A DNA stretch of 64,000 bases from Bacteroidota bacterium (GCA_023251435.1 JAHEYU010000007.1:62001-126000), one strand, 5' to 3'; positions 54,177 through 63,312 are shown, counted from the stretch's first letter. Translations and numbers: made by a program. The notes: generated by a model from the sequence alone, not told the origin.

Positions 54177-55556
54177 ATGTTTCAACCTGAAGTTTATATT
54201 GAAAGAAGAAAAATACTTTGTGATAAGATTCGATCGGGGTTGATTTTGCTTTGGGGAAACGACGAAAGCCCGATGAATTACCCCGACAACCACTATCATT
54301 TCAGGCAGCACAGCTCATTCCTGTACTATTTCGGTATCGATGTACCTTCCCTTGCAGCCATTATCGACGTTGATAATCAGCGGCAGATTATCTTTGGCGA
54401 CGATCATACCATCGACGATATTATCTGGACTGGACCTCAGCCCACCATTGCCGAAAGAGCCATCCTTTCGGGAATTGAAGAAACACAGCCTCTGGTAAAA
54501 CTTTACACCATTTTAAGGGAAGCACAGGCATCACGAAAAGTAATACACTTTTTACCGCCATTTCGTCCCGAGAACAAAATAAAACTGCTACGATTACTAA
54601 ATATCCGCCCAGACGAGATTAACATCAATGCATCATCCGAACTCGTAAAAGCGGTTATCAGCCAGCGAGAAATAAAGTCGCCCGAAGAGATTTCCGAAAT
54701 CGAAAAAGCGGTAGATCTTTCGGTTGACATGCACCTTGCGGCCATTAAATCGGCACGCCCCGGAATGACTGAAGCCCAGGTTGCGGCCAAGGTTCACGAA
54801 ATTGCACTTGCCCGCAACTGCCAGATTGCTTTCCCGATAATCGCCACAATAAATGGGCAAACATTGCACAATCATTCGCACCATAACATCCTGAAGGAAG
54901 GAGATTTATTCCTGCTCGATGCCGGCGCTGAAACTCAGATGCATTACGCGGGCGACCTTTCGAGCACTTTCCCGGTCAGTAAATCATTTACCAACATTCA
55001 GAAAGTAATTTATCAGGTAAGTTTAAAGGCACATCAGGCAGCAGTTGATACGATTGCTCCAAATGTTCGCTTTCTGAATGTGCACCTTGCAGCCTGCCGC
55101 TCGATTGCCGCATCGATGAAAGAGCTTGGAATGATGAAAGGTGACATTGACGAAGCAGTTGCCGAAGGAGCCCACGCACTGTTTTTCCCTTGTGGAACCG
55201 GACACATGTTGGGCCTCGATGTTCACGACATGGAAGACCTTGGCGAAGTTCGGGTAGGATACAACGGAGAACAAAAAAGCACACAATTCGGGTTAAAATC
55301 GCTTCGGTTGGCAAAAGAACTGCTACCCGGCCATGTCTTCACCATCGAACCAGGCATCTATTTTATTCCTGAATTGATTGACCTTTGGAAATCGGAAAAC
55401 AAATTCGAAGCTTTTCTAAACTGGAATGAAATTGAAAAATTCAGAAATTTTGGAGGAATACGCAATGAGGAAGACTTTTTAGTTACAGAAACCGGATTCA
55501 GGAAATTGGGAAAAGACAAGCCCAAAACGATAGAAGAGATTGAGTTTTTGAGGTAA
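54177..55556 (+). CDS. Aminopeptidase P / Xaa-Pro aminopeptidase family (M24)
   Basis: 459 residues. N-terminal creatinase-like domain (1-175), then an M24 pita-bread domain with metal ligands LLDAGAE (Asp), GDLSSTFP (Asp), GTGHMLGLDVHD (His), TIEPGIYF (Glu) and RNEEDFLV (Glu). All five are present, so it should be an active dinuclear Mn enzyme that removes N-terminal residues before proline. No signal peptide is visible, so it is cytoplasmic. Confidence 0.92.
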   Translation: MFQPEVYIERRKILCDKIRSGLILLWGNDESPMNYPDNHYHFRQHSSFLYYFGIDVPSLAAIIDVDNQRQIIFGDDHTIDDIIWTGPQPTIAERAILSGIEETQPLVKLYTILREAQASRKVIHFLPPFRPENKIKLLRLLNIRPDEININASSELVKAVISQREIKSPEEISEIEKAVDLSVDMHLAAIKSARPGMTEAQVAAKVHEIALARNCQIAFPIIATINGQTLHNHSHHNILKEGDLFLLDAGAETQMHYAGDLSSTFPVSKSFTNIQKVIYQVSLKAHQAAVDTIAPNVRFLNVHLAACRSIAASMKELGMMKGDIDEAVAEGAHALFFPCGTGHMLGLDVHDMEDLGEVRVGYNGEQKSTQFGLKSLRLAKELLPGHVFTIEPGIYFIPELIDLWKSENKFEAFLNWNEIEKFRNFGGIRNEEDFLVTETGFRKLGKDKPKTIEEIEFLR

Positions 55557-55730
55557 TATCAAACTGATTTTCCTCAAATTTTAGCGATGATTGAAGAAAA
55601 TTTAAAATAACGCGACCCCGCTCAAAAAAACTCCATTTTCCATTTTGATATTTTTTGAAACATATCATTGTTTGTGTCTGTTAAATATTGTTAATTTTAC
55701 AGACTACCTATCTAAAATCGAAACAGAAAA

Positions 55731-57821
55731 ATGCCCGAAAAATCGTTTGAAAGAAGAGCATTTCTGAAACTTATGAGTGCCGGCCTGGGAGCAGGTTTAA
55801 TCTCTTATCCCACATTTGTGCAGGCATTTTCGCTTCCTGCCAATTATAGCTACCTCGATTTCACTCTTCAGAAGCCTGAATGGATTTTACACAACGACGG
55901 AACTTTCGACATTTATGCAGGACGCATACGACTCACCAATTGCAGGCCATCAATTGACGGACAGAGCATCTTCGCCCGCAATACATTTATGGGCGATTCG
56001 CCAAAAGGCAAACGGATTATCTACGAAATTGATGACGGATTCGTTATGCTCGACCTGCGAACACATACGAATACCATTTCAATTGGAGTCGAATTGAGCG
56101 GAATGAAATATGCACCAACCTGGTTTAATCCGCTGGGCGAAGGATATTTGACCGGAGCAACCCGCTTTTTCAAACAAGGATTGGGCACAGGCGGTCAATC
56201 GGGTATTTTCGACATCAGGCAATCAACCAACACCAATAATTCTGAATATCCTGAAGAGCAGGCCTGGTCGTACGATAGTTTCCTTGTTACCGGATTGATT
56301 GCTGAAAATGGTGATACATTGGCAATTGGAGCTTATGACCAATCAGATTTCATACAACGCAGCTCCATTTTCAACCGGCCGCGACGAAAAGGTTTGGGAA
56401 ACAGCCGTTTCGGGAATGAGGAAATATTTTTCGAATCGGGATTTGCCACCGAAAATGTTCCGCTCAAGGATGAATTCATCAGACTACCCGACTTATATAT
56501 TTTTTGCGGGAGCCAGCCCTTTGGAACTTTGCAAAATCTTGCCTGGAATATCTCTGAACAAAATCAGGCAAGACGCGACACCGACACCAACTATTACTGG
56601 TCGCCCTTTCAGGATTTTCGATATTCATTTACCTATCAGTATCTGCTCGATCAATTAAAAATTCTTGACGAAATCAAACCAGCCATTCCTTTACAAACTG
56701 TTCATACCGGGCCGGGATATTGTATTACAGGCGATTGGCTTAAAACTCGCGATGGATGGCCGGATTCGATGGAAGATGTGGCGCGCCAGATATTTCAGCG
56801 ACGTTACCGTGCAGGTATTTATGTGGCGCCATTTGCTGTGCACGAAACAAGCAAAATATTCAGGAACCATCCGCAATGGATTTTGAAAGATAATGAAGCA
56901 AACCCTATTGTGATGAGCGAAGACAGCGAAGGCAAACTTTACGCTTTAGACGGAAGCCACGAGGATGTAAAAGATTATATTGCAAAAGTCTTCAAAGCCT
57001 TCCGCAAAATGGGTTTCACCTATTTTGAACTCGACTATCTGGATTGGGGCTTAAAAGATTCATCGGAAGTTAAACGGGCTAAAAAGGGCAAATCTTCAGT
57101 CCAGATTTTCAGGGCAATAATGGAAATTATAAGGGACGAAATTGGCGCCGGAAGTTTTATCACCGCGAACAAAACGCCTTTCTCTCCGTTGATCGGAATT
57201 GTTGATGCTGTTAGGATTGACCGCGATCAAAGCTGGAAATGGGACGAAAAAATAACCGGACACATTCTTCAGGAAAGTTACAATACGCAATATTTCAACA
57301 ATGTTTTCTGGCAAAACGACCCCGATGTCATCTTTCTGCGCGATTATAAAACTGAATTCACCAAAGAAGAACAAAAAAGTCTGGCACTTTGGATCGGTTT
57401 TATGGGCGGATCTACAGGGATTTCAGACAATTTCAAAATAATGGAAAGCGACAAATTAGAGATTTGGCACTTTCTGGAACCGCCCAAACGTCCGCAAAGT
57501 GCTCTTTTACCATTTTGGGGAAGCAACGTTACAAATAAGGTGGCAATTCGAAAAATAAAAAAAGAAAACACATGGGCACTGCTGGTTTTAAACGATACCA
57601 ATCAGGTAGTTTCTGAAACATACTCCATTTTCGATTTAACCGGGCAAAAAGAAGCATGGGTATTCTATTGGGAACCCGGATTCAGCATTGGATTAGGAAA
57701 AGCGAGCCGTATTGCCACTGTGTTAAGCAGCCACGAATCGAAAATCTATTACATTTCAGAAGAAAAAGAAAATCCGGCACTCAACCTGACCTTGGGCGGC
57801 AAGCGAATGTCGGAAGATTAA
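55731..57821 (+). CDS. Tat-exported GH36-like alpha-galactosidase family protein
   Basis: 696 residues. FERRAFLKLMSAGLGAGLI at the N-terminus is a twin-arginine signal (RRxFLK) with a hydrophobic core. An N-terminal beta domain precedes a TIM barrel; YFELDYLDWGL near residue 435 is the nucleophile region of clan GH-D (the LD or LDY motif) and VDAVRIDRDQSW near 490 is the acid/base Asp region. A C-terminal beta domain follows. It likely acts on alpha-galactosides in the periplasm; exact specificity is unknown. A tatA gene lies at 45627. The 174-bp upstream gap contains TAATTTTA at about 55692, a near match to a -7 element. Confidence 0.82.
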   Translation: MPEKSFERRAFLKLMSAGLGAGLISYPTFVQAFSLPANYSYLDFTLQKPEWILHNDGTFDIYAGRIRLTNCRPSIDGQSIFARNTFMGDSPKGKRIIYEIDDGFVMLDLRTHTNTISIGVELSGMKYAPTWFNPLGEGYLTGATRFFKQGLGTGGQSGIFDIRQSTNTNNSEYPEEQAWSYDSFLVTGLIAENGDTLAIGAYDQSDFIQRSSIFNRPRRKGLGNSRFGNEEIFFESGFATENVPLKDEFIRLPDLYIFCGSQPFGTLQNLAWNISEQNQARRDTDTNYYWSPFQDFRYSFTYQYLLDQLKILDEIKPAIPLQTVHTGPGYCITGDWLKTRDGWPDSMEDVARQIFQRRYRAGIYVAPFAVHETSKIFRNHPQWILKDNEANPIVMSEDSEGKLYALDGSHEDVKDYIAKVFKAFRKMGFTYFELDYLDWGLKDSSEVKRAKKGKSSVQIFRAIMEIIRDEIGAGSFITANKTPFSPLIGIVDAVRIDRDQSWKWDEKITGHILQESYNTQYFNNVFWQNDPDVIFLRDYKTEFTKEEQKSLALWIGFMGGSTGISDNFKIMESDKLEIWHFLEPPKRPQSALLPFWGSNVTNKVAIRKIKKENTWALLVLNDTNQVVSETYSIFDLTGQKEAWVFYWEPGFSIGLGKASRIATVLSSHESKIYYISEEKENPALNLTLGGKRMSED

Positions 57822-57916
57822 AAGCCATTACAATATTGGATGAAACGGTCAATTTTCCTGATAAAATTGGCTGCTTCGCTTCATTTTTCTAATTTCACGC
57901 TTTTAATTTTATCCTG

Positions 57917-58354
57917 ATGATGTTTCCAAAACTTACCCTTCAAACTCCAATTGAGTTAATTAATCAATTTGCAAAAAATACGATGGTCGAAAACCTCGGC
58001 ATCCGCTTTACCGCCGTTGGCGAAGGCTGGGTAGAAGCTACCATGCCCGTCGATCACCGCACCTCGCGCCCAGGAGGATTGCTGCATGGAGGAGCCAACC
58101 TTGCACTCGCTGAAACCGTTGCCGGACTAGGATCGATGCTGACTGTGGATATCAACGAATTTGATATACTTGGAATCCATGTTAGTGCAAATCACACCGG
58201 AAGTGCATCCGGAGGGACCGTTTTTGCGCGTGCTGAAATCCTCCATCCCGGAAACCAAACCCATGTATGGAATGTTGAAATTAAAAATGAAGCCGGGAAA
58301 CTTATTTCGACCGGAAGGGTTACCAACATGATTGTTAAACGGAATGGAAAATAA
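57917..58354 (+). CDS. menI: Hotdog-fold thioesterase, probable DHNA-CoA thioesterase
   Basis: 145 residues, PaaI/hotdog fold: GGLLHGGANLALAETVAGLG near residue 53 is the conserved motif with the active Glu and the helix packing motif, and the length is right for a 4HBT enzyme. Immediately before menF and menD, it is best read as the 1,4-dihydroxy-2-naphthoyl-CoA thioesterase (MenI) of menaquinone synthesis. The assignment rests on context. Its stop overlaps the menF start by 11 bp. Confidence 0.8.
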   Translation: MMFPKLTLQTPIELINQFAKNTMVENLGIRFTAVGEGWVEATMPVDHRTSRPGGLLHGGANLALAETVAGLGSMLTVDINEFDILGIHVSANHTGSASGGTVFARAEILHPGNQTHVWNVEIKNEAGKLISTGRVTNMIVKRNGK

Positions 58355-59498
58355 CTTGTCATTATCATTTGTGCTCGATCAGCTTCTTGAAAAAAATATT
58401 GCTTTTGCCTGTTGGTTCAACCCAAAAGACAACAAGTTGGGAATTGTTGCAGGCAATGCTTCAGATGTTCAATTATTCGATCGCTTCGATCAGTTAAATG
58501 GCGAAGCCGGGTTTGTGTTCGCCCCTTTTCGCATTACAGATAATTCTCCGGTCATTCTTCTGAAACCCACCATTTATCTGGAAGATTTTAAATCAGCCGA
58601 CCAGCTCGATTTCAGTAATCTGGAACCATTCATTCCCGCTGAAATAAGCGAATGTTGTGCCGGTTGCGAAAAAGAAGAATATATCAGCACCATCGAAGAA
58701 ACCATAAATGCTATCCGCGAAACCGATCTGTCGAAAGTCATTATTTCCAGGCAAATACCCATCGAAAGGCCTTCCGGATCGTTGGGCAGCATCTTTTTTC
58801 AATTACACGATCAAACCCCCAACGCTTTCACATATCTGGTTACTTTGCCTGCTGCCGGAACCTGGATGGGCGCAACACCCGAAGTTCTGCTGAAATCGGA
58901 TGGCCGCCTATTCGAAACGGTTTCGCTGGCCGGAACGCAAGTCAGAAAATACGATTCCGAAGAATATTACTGGAGCACAAAAGACATTGAAGAACAGGCT
59001 TATGTGTCGAGATACATGTTGGATATTTTCTTCAATTTCGACATTCACCAGTATAAAACCATAGGCCCCGAAACTTTGGAAAGCGGCAAAGTTGCCCATT
59101 TGAAAACCTCTTTCTTTTTCGCGGCTGAAAAAATTGAAAACTGCCTCGGTAATTTCATTGCCGAACTGCACCCTACCCCGGCTGTTTGCGGACTGCCTAA
59201 AAATCTGGCCGACGAATTTATCAGCCAAAAAGAAAAATACGACCGCAGATACTACACCGGATATCTGGGCCCCTGGAAACTGGATGGGCTGCTCAATCTT
59301 TTTGTAAATTTGCGCTGTATGGAAGTTACCGGCAACGAATTTATACTCTACGCCGGAGGCGGAATCACTTCGCACTCAATTCCAGAAAAAGAGTGGGACG
59401 AAACAAACCAAAAGGCAAAAACGTTACTTTCGGTAATCAATCCTGACGACTCCCTTCCCATTCACTCCAAAGGGGAAAGTTTTGGACATCAGATTTAG
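58344..59498 (+). CDS. menF: Isochorismate synthase
   Basis: About 384 residues of the chorismate-binding (anthranilate synthase component I-like) family. SKVIISRQIPIE near 140, TPEVLL and FETVSLAGTQVRK near 200, and ELHPTPAVCGLP near 280 hold the Mg2+ and chorismate ligands. It converts chorismate to isochorismate, the first step of menaquinone synthesis. The reading frame opens with TTG at 58332, but the ATG at 58344 is preferred; either way it overlaps menI, showing translational coupling. menD follows after 150 bp. Confidence 0.9.
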   Translation: MENNLSLSFVLDQLLEKNIAFACWFNPKDNKLGIVAGNASDVQLFDRFDQLNGEAGFVFAPFRITDNSPVILLKPTIYLEDFKSADQLDFSNLEPFIPAEISECCAGCEKEEYISTIEETINAIRETDLSKVIISRQIPIERPSGSLGSIFFQLHDQTPNAFTYLVTLPAAGTWMGATPEVLLKSDGRLFETVSLAGTQVRKYDSEEYYWSTKDIEEQAYVSRYMLDIFFNFDIHQYKTIGPETLESGKVAHLKTSFFFAAEKIENCLGNFIAELHPTPAVCGLPKNLADEFISQKEKYDRRYYTGYLGPWKLDGLLNLFVNLRCMEVTGNEFILYAGGGITSHSIPEKEWDETNQKAKTLLSVINPDDSLPIHSKGESFGHQI

Positions 59499-59648
59499 TT
59501 GGTTATAGCTCCATTAGGAGCGAAATATTTGTAGAAATATGCATGTAAACACGATCTTCCGTCCGCGAAATCGCAATAAACAAGGAAATAGTGTTCTTTC
59601 GGACGGAATTGAATTTGCCTTTTGAAATGATAAAATTGGAATAAATCC

Positions 59649-61334
59649 ATGATTATAACAGACAAAAAACACATTCAGCAACTGGCCTCGTTGCTCCTGA
59701 AAAAAGGAATTACCGACATTGTAATTTCTCCCGGAAGCCGCAACGCGCCGATGATAAATACTTTTGCCGGAATTCCGGAATTCGATTGCCGGAACATTGT
59801 TGACGAACGCAGCGCCGCCTATTTTGCACTCGGACTGGCATTGGCCAAACAAAAACCGGTAGCCATTGTCTGTACATCGGGAACAGCCAGCCTGAATTAT
59901 GCCCCCGCAATTGCCGAAGCGTTTTACCAAAATATTCCTCTGATTGTGCTCACTGCCGACCGCCCCGATTACTGGATCGATCAGGCCGAAAGTCAGTGTA
60001 TACGTCAGGAAGGCATTTACCGCAATTTTGTAAAAAAAGAAGTTAGCCTTCCTTTGGGCGAAACCGAAAAAGAACTTTGGTTTGCTGCCCGGCAAATCAA
60101 CGAATGCCTGAATCTCGCGGTCTCCGGCAATCCTGCCCCAGTGCATATCAACATTCCGCTCGAAGAACCATTGCATCAACTTGTCCAGGAAGAATTGCCG
60201 GAAGTAAAAGTGATTGAACTTACCGACATTCAGCACAAAGTTACAGAAAGTGGATTCACCCGACTGGCTGAAACGATTAGTCAGTCAAAAAAAATAATGA
60301 TTCTGGCCGGGCAACTAAACCCCAATCCAGATCTGGAAATTGCACTGTCCAAACTGGTTGCAGAAACCGGAGCGCTGGTTCTGCAGGAGCATTTATCAAA
60401 CCTTGCCAATCCTCAGTTTTGTGGAAGTATCGACACAGTGATGGCCAACATTTTGGATAGGAATGCGGAAGATTTTCAGCCCGATTTGCTCATCAGTTTG
60501 GGCGGACAATTCGTTTCCAAATCGCTCAAACAGTTTCTGCGGAAGAGCAAACCTGCAGAGCACTGGCATTTGAGTTTGGGTGGCGAACATTTCGATACCT
60601 ACCAGTCGTTGACCAAAGTAATAAAAGCTGATCCTGCTGATTTTTTTGATAAGGTTTCAGAACACACTCATTGTACAGGCAAAGCTTATCTGCAAAACTG
60701 GAAAAACAAAGAAAATCAAGTGAATCAACTTCGCGATAAATTTGTTGAAAGCATCGAATTTAGTGATTTGAAAGCATTTGAATTGATCGGTCAGCACATT
60801 CCCAAAAATTCAGTCGTTCATTTGGGCAACAGCTCGCCGGTGCGATATGCGCTGATTCACAAACGGGTTGAAAATACACAGTATTTCAGCAACCGCGGCA
60901 CTGCCGGAATTGATGGGTGCCTATCTACTGCCGTTGGTTTTGCCAGCCAATCGGATAAACTGAACACCATTATTATGGGAGACCTGTCGTTTTTCTACGA
61001 CTCGAATGCGCTATGGAACAAATACGTCGGTTCAAATCTTCGCATCATCGTAATTCACAATGGCGGCGGAAATATTTTCAGCATGATCAAAGGTCCGGCA
61101 GATTCGCCAGCCTTTGCCGAACATTTTTTTGCCGGAAATACCCACAAAGCCGAAGTGCTAGCCAAAGCATTTGGGTTGGATTATTTTTCCGCCACCAACA
61201 AAGCAGAACTTGCATCAGCGTTGAATGAGTTTTATTCTCAGGGACAAAATAAAGTTGCTTTGCTGGAGGTATTTACGGATGCAGAGGTGAATACACGGGT
61301 ATTTAGAGAGTTGTTTAAAAGAGTGAAATCTTAA
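59649..61334 (+). CDS. menD: 2-succinyl-5-enolpyruvyl-6-hydroxy-3-cyclohexene-1-carboxylate synthase
   Basis: 561 residues, a thiamine-diphosphate enzyme. ISPGSRNAPM near residue 27, IVDERSAAYFALGLA near 50 (the cofactor-activating Glu), TSGTASLNYAPA near 78, and the C-terminal GDLSFFYDSNALW near 440 for ThDP/Mg2+. It joins 2-oxoglutarate and isochorismate to SEPHCHC. The final residues (VNTRVFRELFKRVKS) are repeated in degenerate form 234 bp downstream. Confidence 0.95.
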   Translation: MIITDKKHIQQLASLLLKKGITDIVISPGSRNAPMINTFAGIPEFDCRNIVDERSAAYFALGLALAKQKPVAIVCTSGTASLNYAPAIAEAFYQNIPLIVLTADRPDYWIDQAESQCIRQEGIYRNFVKKEVSLPLGETEKELWFAARQINECLNLAVSGNPAPVHINIPLEEPLHQLVQEELPEVKVIELTDIQHKVTESGFTRLAETISQSKKIMILAGQLNPNPDLEIALSKLVAETGALVLQEHLSNLANPQFCGSIDTVMANILDRNAEDFQPDLLISLGGQFVSKSLKQFLRKSKPAEHWHLSLGGEHFDTYQSLTKVIKADPADFFDKVSEHTHCTGKAYLQNWKNKENQVNQLRDKFVESIEFSDLKAFELIGQHIPKNSVVHLGNSSPVRYALIHKRVENTQYFSNRGTAGIDGCLSTAVGFASQSDKLNTIIMGDLSFFYDSNALWNKYVGSNLRIIVIHNGGGNIFSMIKGPADSPAFAEHFFAGNTHKAEVLAKAFGLDYFSATNKAELASALNEFYSQGQNKVALLEVFTDAEVNTRVFRELFKRVKS

Positions 61335-61344
61335 AATAATTAAT

Positions 61345-61527
61345 ATGAGTAAGTCAAAGCTAATAATGATGGCAGTAATGATGATTATTGCTTCAGTATT
61401 AATCATGTTTCTTAAAGACCAAGCCACAGAAAGTTCACTTCATCAATTTTCAGGTTTTTTTGCTGGGATGCTATTTGCGGCAGGAATATTTCTCTTCTTT
61501 AATCAAATTTCAAAAAAGAAGATTTAA
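61345..61527 (+). CDS. 60-residue membrane protein, unknown
   Basis: Two hydrophobic helices (residues 5-22 and 36-53), a short polar loop with DQATESSLHQF, and a positively charged C-terminus (KKKI). The ATG lies 10 bp after the menD stop, so it may be translated with the men transcript. It is a clean reading frame followed directly by the menD-tail remnant. No recognised family; it could be a small membrane regulator or a passenger of the insertion. Confidence 0.55.
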   Translation: MSKSKLIMMAVMMIIASVLIMFLKDQATESSLHQFSGFFAGMLFAAGIFLFFNQISKKKI

Positions 61528-61567
61528 CGGATTTTTTCCTGAAATACTCATTTTTTCAAATGTATAG

Positions 61568-61618
61568 GTAAATGTGAGGGTGTTTCGGAAATTGTTTAAA
61601 GAAGTGAAATCTAAATAA
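61568..61618 (+). pseudogene. Degenerate second copy of the menD 3' end
   Basis: Read in frame this gives VNVRVFRKLFKEVKSK and a stop, against VNTRVFRELFKRVKS and a stop at the end of menD. About 34 of 46 bases match by hand alignment. There is an in-frame stop just before it, so it is not part of an intact gene. It marks a duplication or insertion boundary behind menD. Confidence 0.7.
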
Positions 61619-61628
61619 AAACTAAACT

Positions 61629-62225
61629 ATGGAAATTGATTTTACAATCAACGACGACAAAATTGATGATGATTTTCAACGGATCGCAAATGATCTACTA
61701 AATAACTGGGTTTTAAAGGTAGAAAATGCTTTGTATAGAATTACTGAAATAGAGTTTTACTACAAGGATAAAGGAGAAAAGCATAATGATACCTATATTC
61801 ATGGGCATGAACTTCAGCGGCAGAAGGGTAAATGGTATTTCCATGGTTCGGGGATTGATATTACCTTTGGTGACGATAAAGCTCATGGCGGTATTCTAAT
61901 TCGAGCAATCTATAGCATAAATGACAAGAAATATTGCTATGGTCCGTTGAATTGTATCTTAGAAATATTCAGCAACTTATCAAATATATACAAACCTAAA
62001 ATGTCATTTTGTTTAATTCCATCAACGGAAGAGTTGTTTGAAAAGGAAAAACCTATTCGTGCTCAAAGAGTAGGATTAAATCCAGATAAAAATCCGGAAA
62101 TGTGGAATAAATATTACCGGTTTCTAGTAATGCCGAAAGAAAAACATGCAGATAAAACAAAGATTTTTGAAGCAATGAAAAGTCAAGGTTTTTCAGAAGA
62201 TGAACGTAAAAACATTTGGGGATAA
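61629..62225 (+). CDS. 198-residue protein of unknown function
   Basis: Soluble, without signal peptide or membrane helix. The central part reads ITEIEFYYKDKGEKHND then YIHGHELQRQKGKWYFHGSG and GGILIRAIYSI. This order (E-x-E-x-Y, H, then G-G-x-L-I-R-A) faintly resembles the methylpurine-DNA glycosylase fold, but the match is weak and no catalytic residues are certain. The last residues are helical and charged. Its stop overlaps the next gene's start as TAATG, so the two proteins are made together. Codon use looks AT-rich compared with the men genes. Confidence 0.65.
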   Translation: MEIDFTINDDKIDDDFQRIANDLLNNWVLKVENALYRITEIEFYYKDKGEKHNDTYIHGHELQRQKGKWYFHGSGIDITFGDDKAHGGILIRAIYSINDKKYCYGPLNCILEIFSNLSNIYKPKMSFCLIPSTEELFEKEKPIRAQRVGLNPDKNPEMWNKYYRFLVMPKEKHADKTKIFEAMKSQGFSEDERKNIWG

Positions 62226-63070
62226 TGATTTCAGACTTCCAAACAAATAAGGTTTATTTCTCCGAGCGACTCAAAACAGATTTGAGGTTTGCTGCAACTT
62301 GCAATGAGATTACCAAAATTCTGGATTCATTTGAAGTTAGATACGATTTCCTTGAAAAGACGAAAGACATTTGGGCGCGGGATTATATGCCCATTCAGGT
62401 TTCCGAAGATAAATTCGTTGAATACCGATACGATCCTGATTATTTACTAAGCACAGCAAAAGGGGACAGAGATTCTAAGACCTATCCTGACATTGTTTGT
62501 GATTGGCTCAATCAAAAAACCATAAAAACGGATATCATCCTGGATGGAGGAAATGTAATAAAGTCGAAAAACTGTGTTATTCTAACCGATAAAATTGTTA
62601 CAGAAAATCAATATTGTTACGACAAGACCAAACTGGTAAAGCATTTGGAAGAGTTGTTTGAAGTTGAACATGTCATTTTAATTCCCTGGCCAAAAGAAGA
62701 GCCGTATGGTCATACCGATGGAATGCTCCGATTTATTGATGAAAAGACCGTTTTAATTAATGAAGTTGAGAAAACATCAACTTTAGAAAAGCTACTGAAA
62801 GATCATGGACTGAATTGTGAATATCTTCGATACAACACTAAAAAGAAAAATAAAAATTACTGGGCGTATATCAACTTTCTGCAAACCAAAGACCTGATTT
62901 TATTACCAAAGTTCAATGCCGAAGAGGACGAACAAGCGTTTGAAAAGATGAAGATATATTATCCGGATTATGCCCGGAATAATAGAATTGTTTTGGCTGA
63001 TATGACTAAAATTGTAAAGGAAGGTGGGGCTTTGAATTGCATCAGTTGGACGATAAAACGCAGTTTATAA
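62225..63070 (+). CDS. Agmatine deiminase / peptidylarginine deiminase family protein
   Basis: 281 residues, shorter than the usual 340-370 of agmatine deiminase. IWARDYMPI near residue 50, ILDGGNVIKSKN near 105, GHTDGMLRFID near 155 and GGALNCISW at the end are the guanidino-modifying motifs; the catalytic His of HTDG and nucleophile Cys in GGALNC are present, so the enzyme is probably active on a guanidino group. The frame can be opened at TTG 62216, but ATG 62225 overlaps the previous stop as TAATG. No signal peptide is seen, which argues against a secreted PPAD. Substrate is not known. Confidence 0.8.
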   Translation: MISDFQTNKVYFSERLKTDLRFAATCNEITKILDSFEVRYDFLEKTKDIWARDYMPIQVSEDKFVEYRYDPDYLLSTAKGDRDSKTYPDIVCDWLNQKTIKTDIILDGGNVIKSKNCVILTDKIVTENQYCYDKTKLVKHLEELFEVEHVILIPWPKEEPYGHTDGMLRFIDEKTVLINEVEKTSTLEKLLKDHGLNCEYLRYNTKKKNKNYWAYINFLQTKDLILLPKFNAEEDEQAFEKMKIYYPDYARNNRIVLADMTKIVKEGGALNCISWTIKRSL

Positions 63071-63094
63071 TTTTGAGACTTAAAGGCTATAGAG

Positions 63095-63278
63095 TTGAAC
63101 CCACTTCGGGGTTCATTTTAATAGCTCAATCCACCACGGGTTTACACCCGCGGTAATTCAAATTAAATCCCTTCGGGATTTTGAGAAACAAACCACGAAT
63201 GTGGTTTAATCTGAATAACCCTGTACGAAGTGTGGGGATGATGAAAAAAGATAGCGATGAACCCCGAAGTGGGTTCAA
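63095..63278. repeat. REP-like hairpin cluster bounded by a 22-bp inverted repeat
   Basis: 63095-63116 and 63257-63278 are perfect reverse complements (22 bp; core GAACCCACTTCGGGGTTC). Each also folds on itself. Between them lie hairpins at 63134-63153 (CCACGGGT with ACCCGCGG), 63165-63181 (AAATCCC-TTC-GGGATTT), 63190-63207 (AAACCAC-GAAT-GTGGTTT) and about 63219-63236. The tight packing of short palindromes with GAA/TTC loops resembles clustered REP/BIME elements. No transposase is in the window. Confidence 0.75.
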
Positions 63279-63312
63279 TAATTCATTGGCAAACACATAA
63301 AAACTACTTACA

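Noticed and set aside
59514-60236. 240-residue open frame on the minus strand opposite the start of menD
   Set aside because: It is antisense to a well-supported gene, has Phe/Arg/Gly-biased composition and no recognisable motif or start signal.
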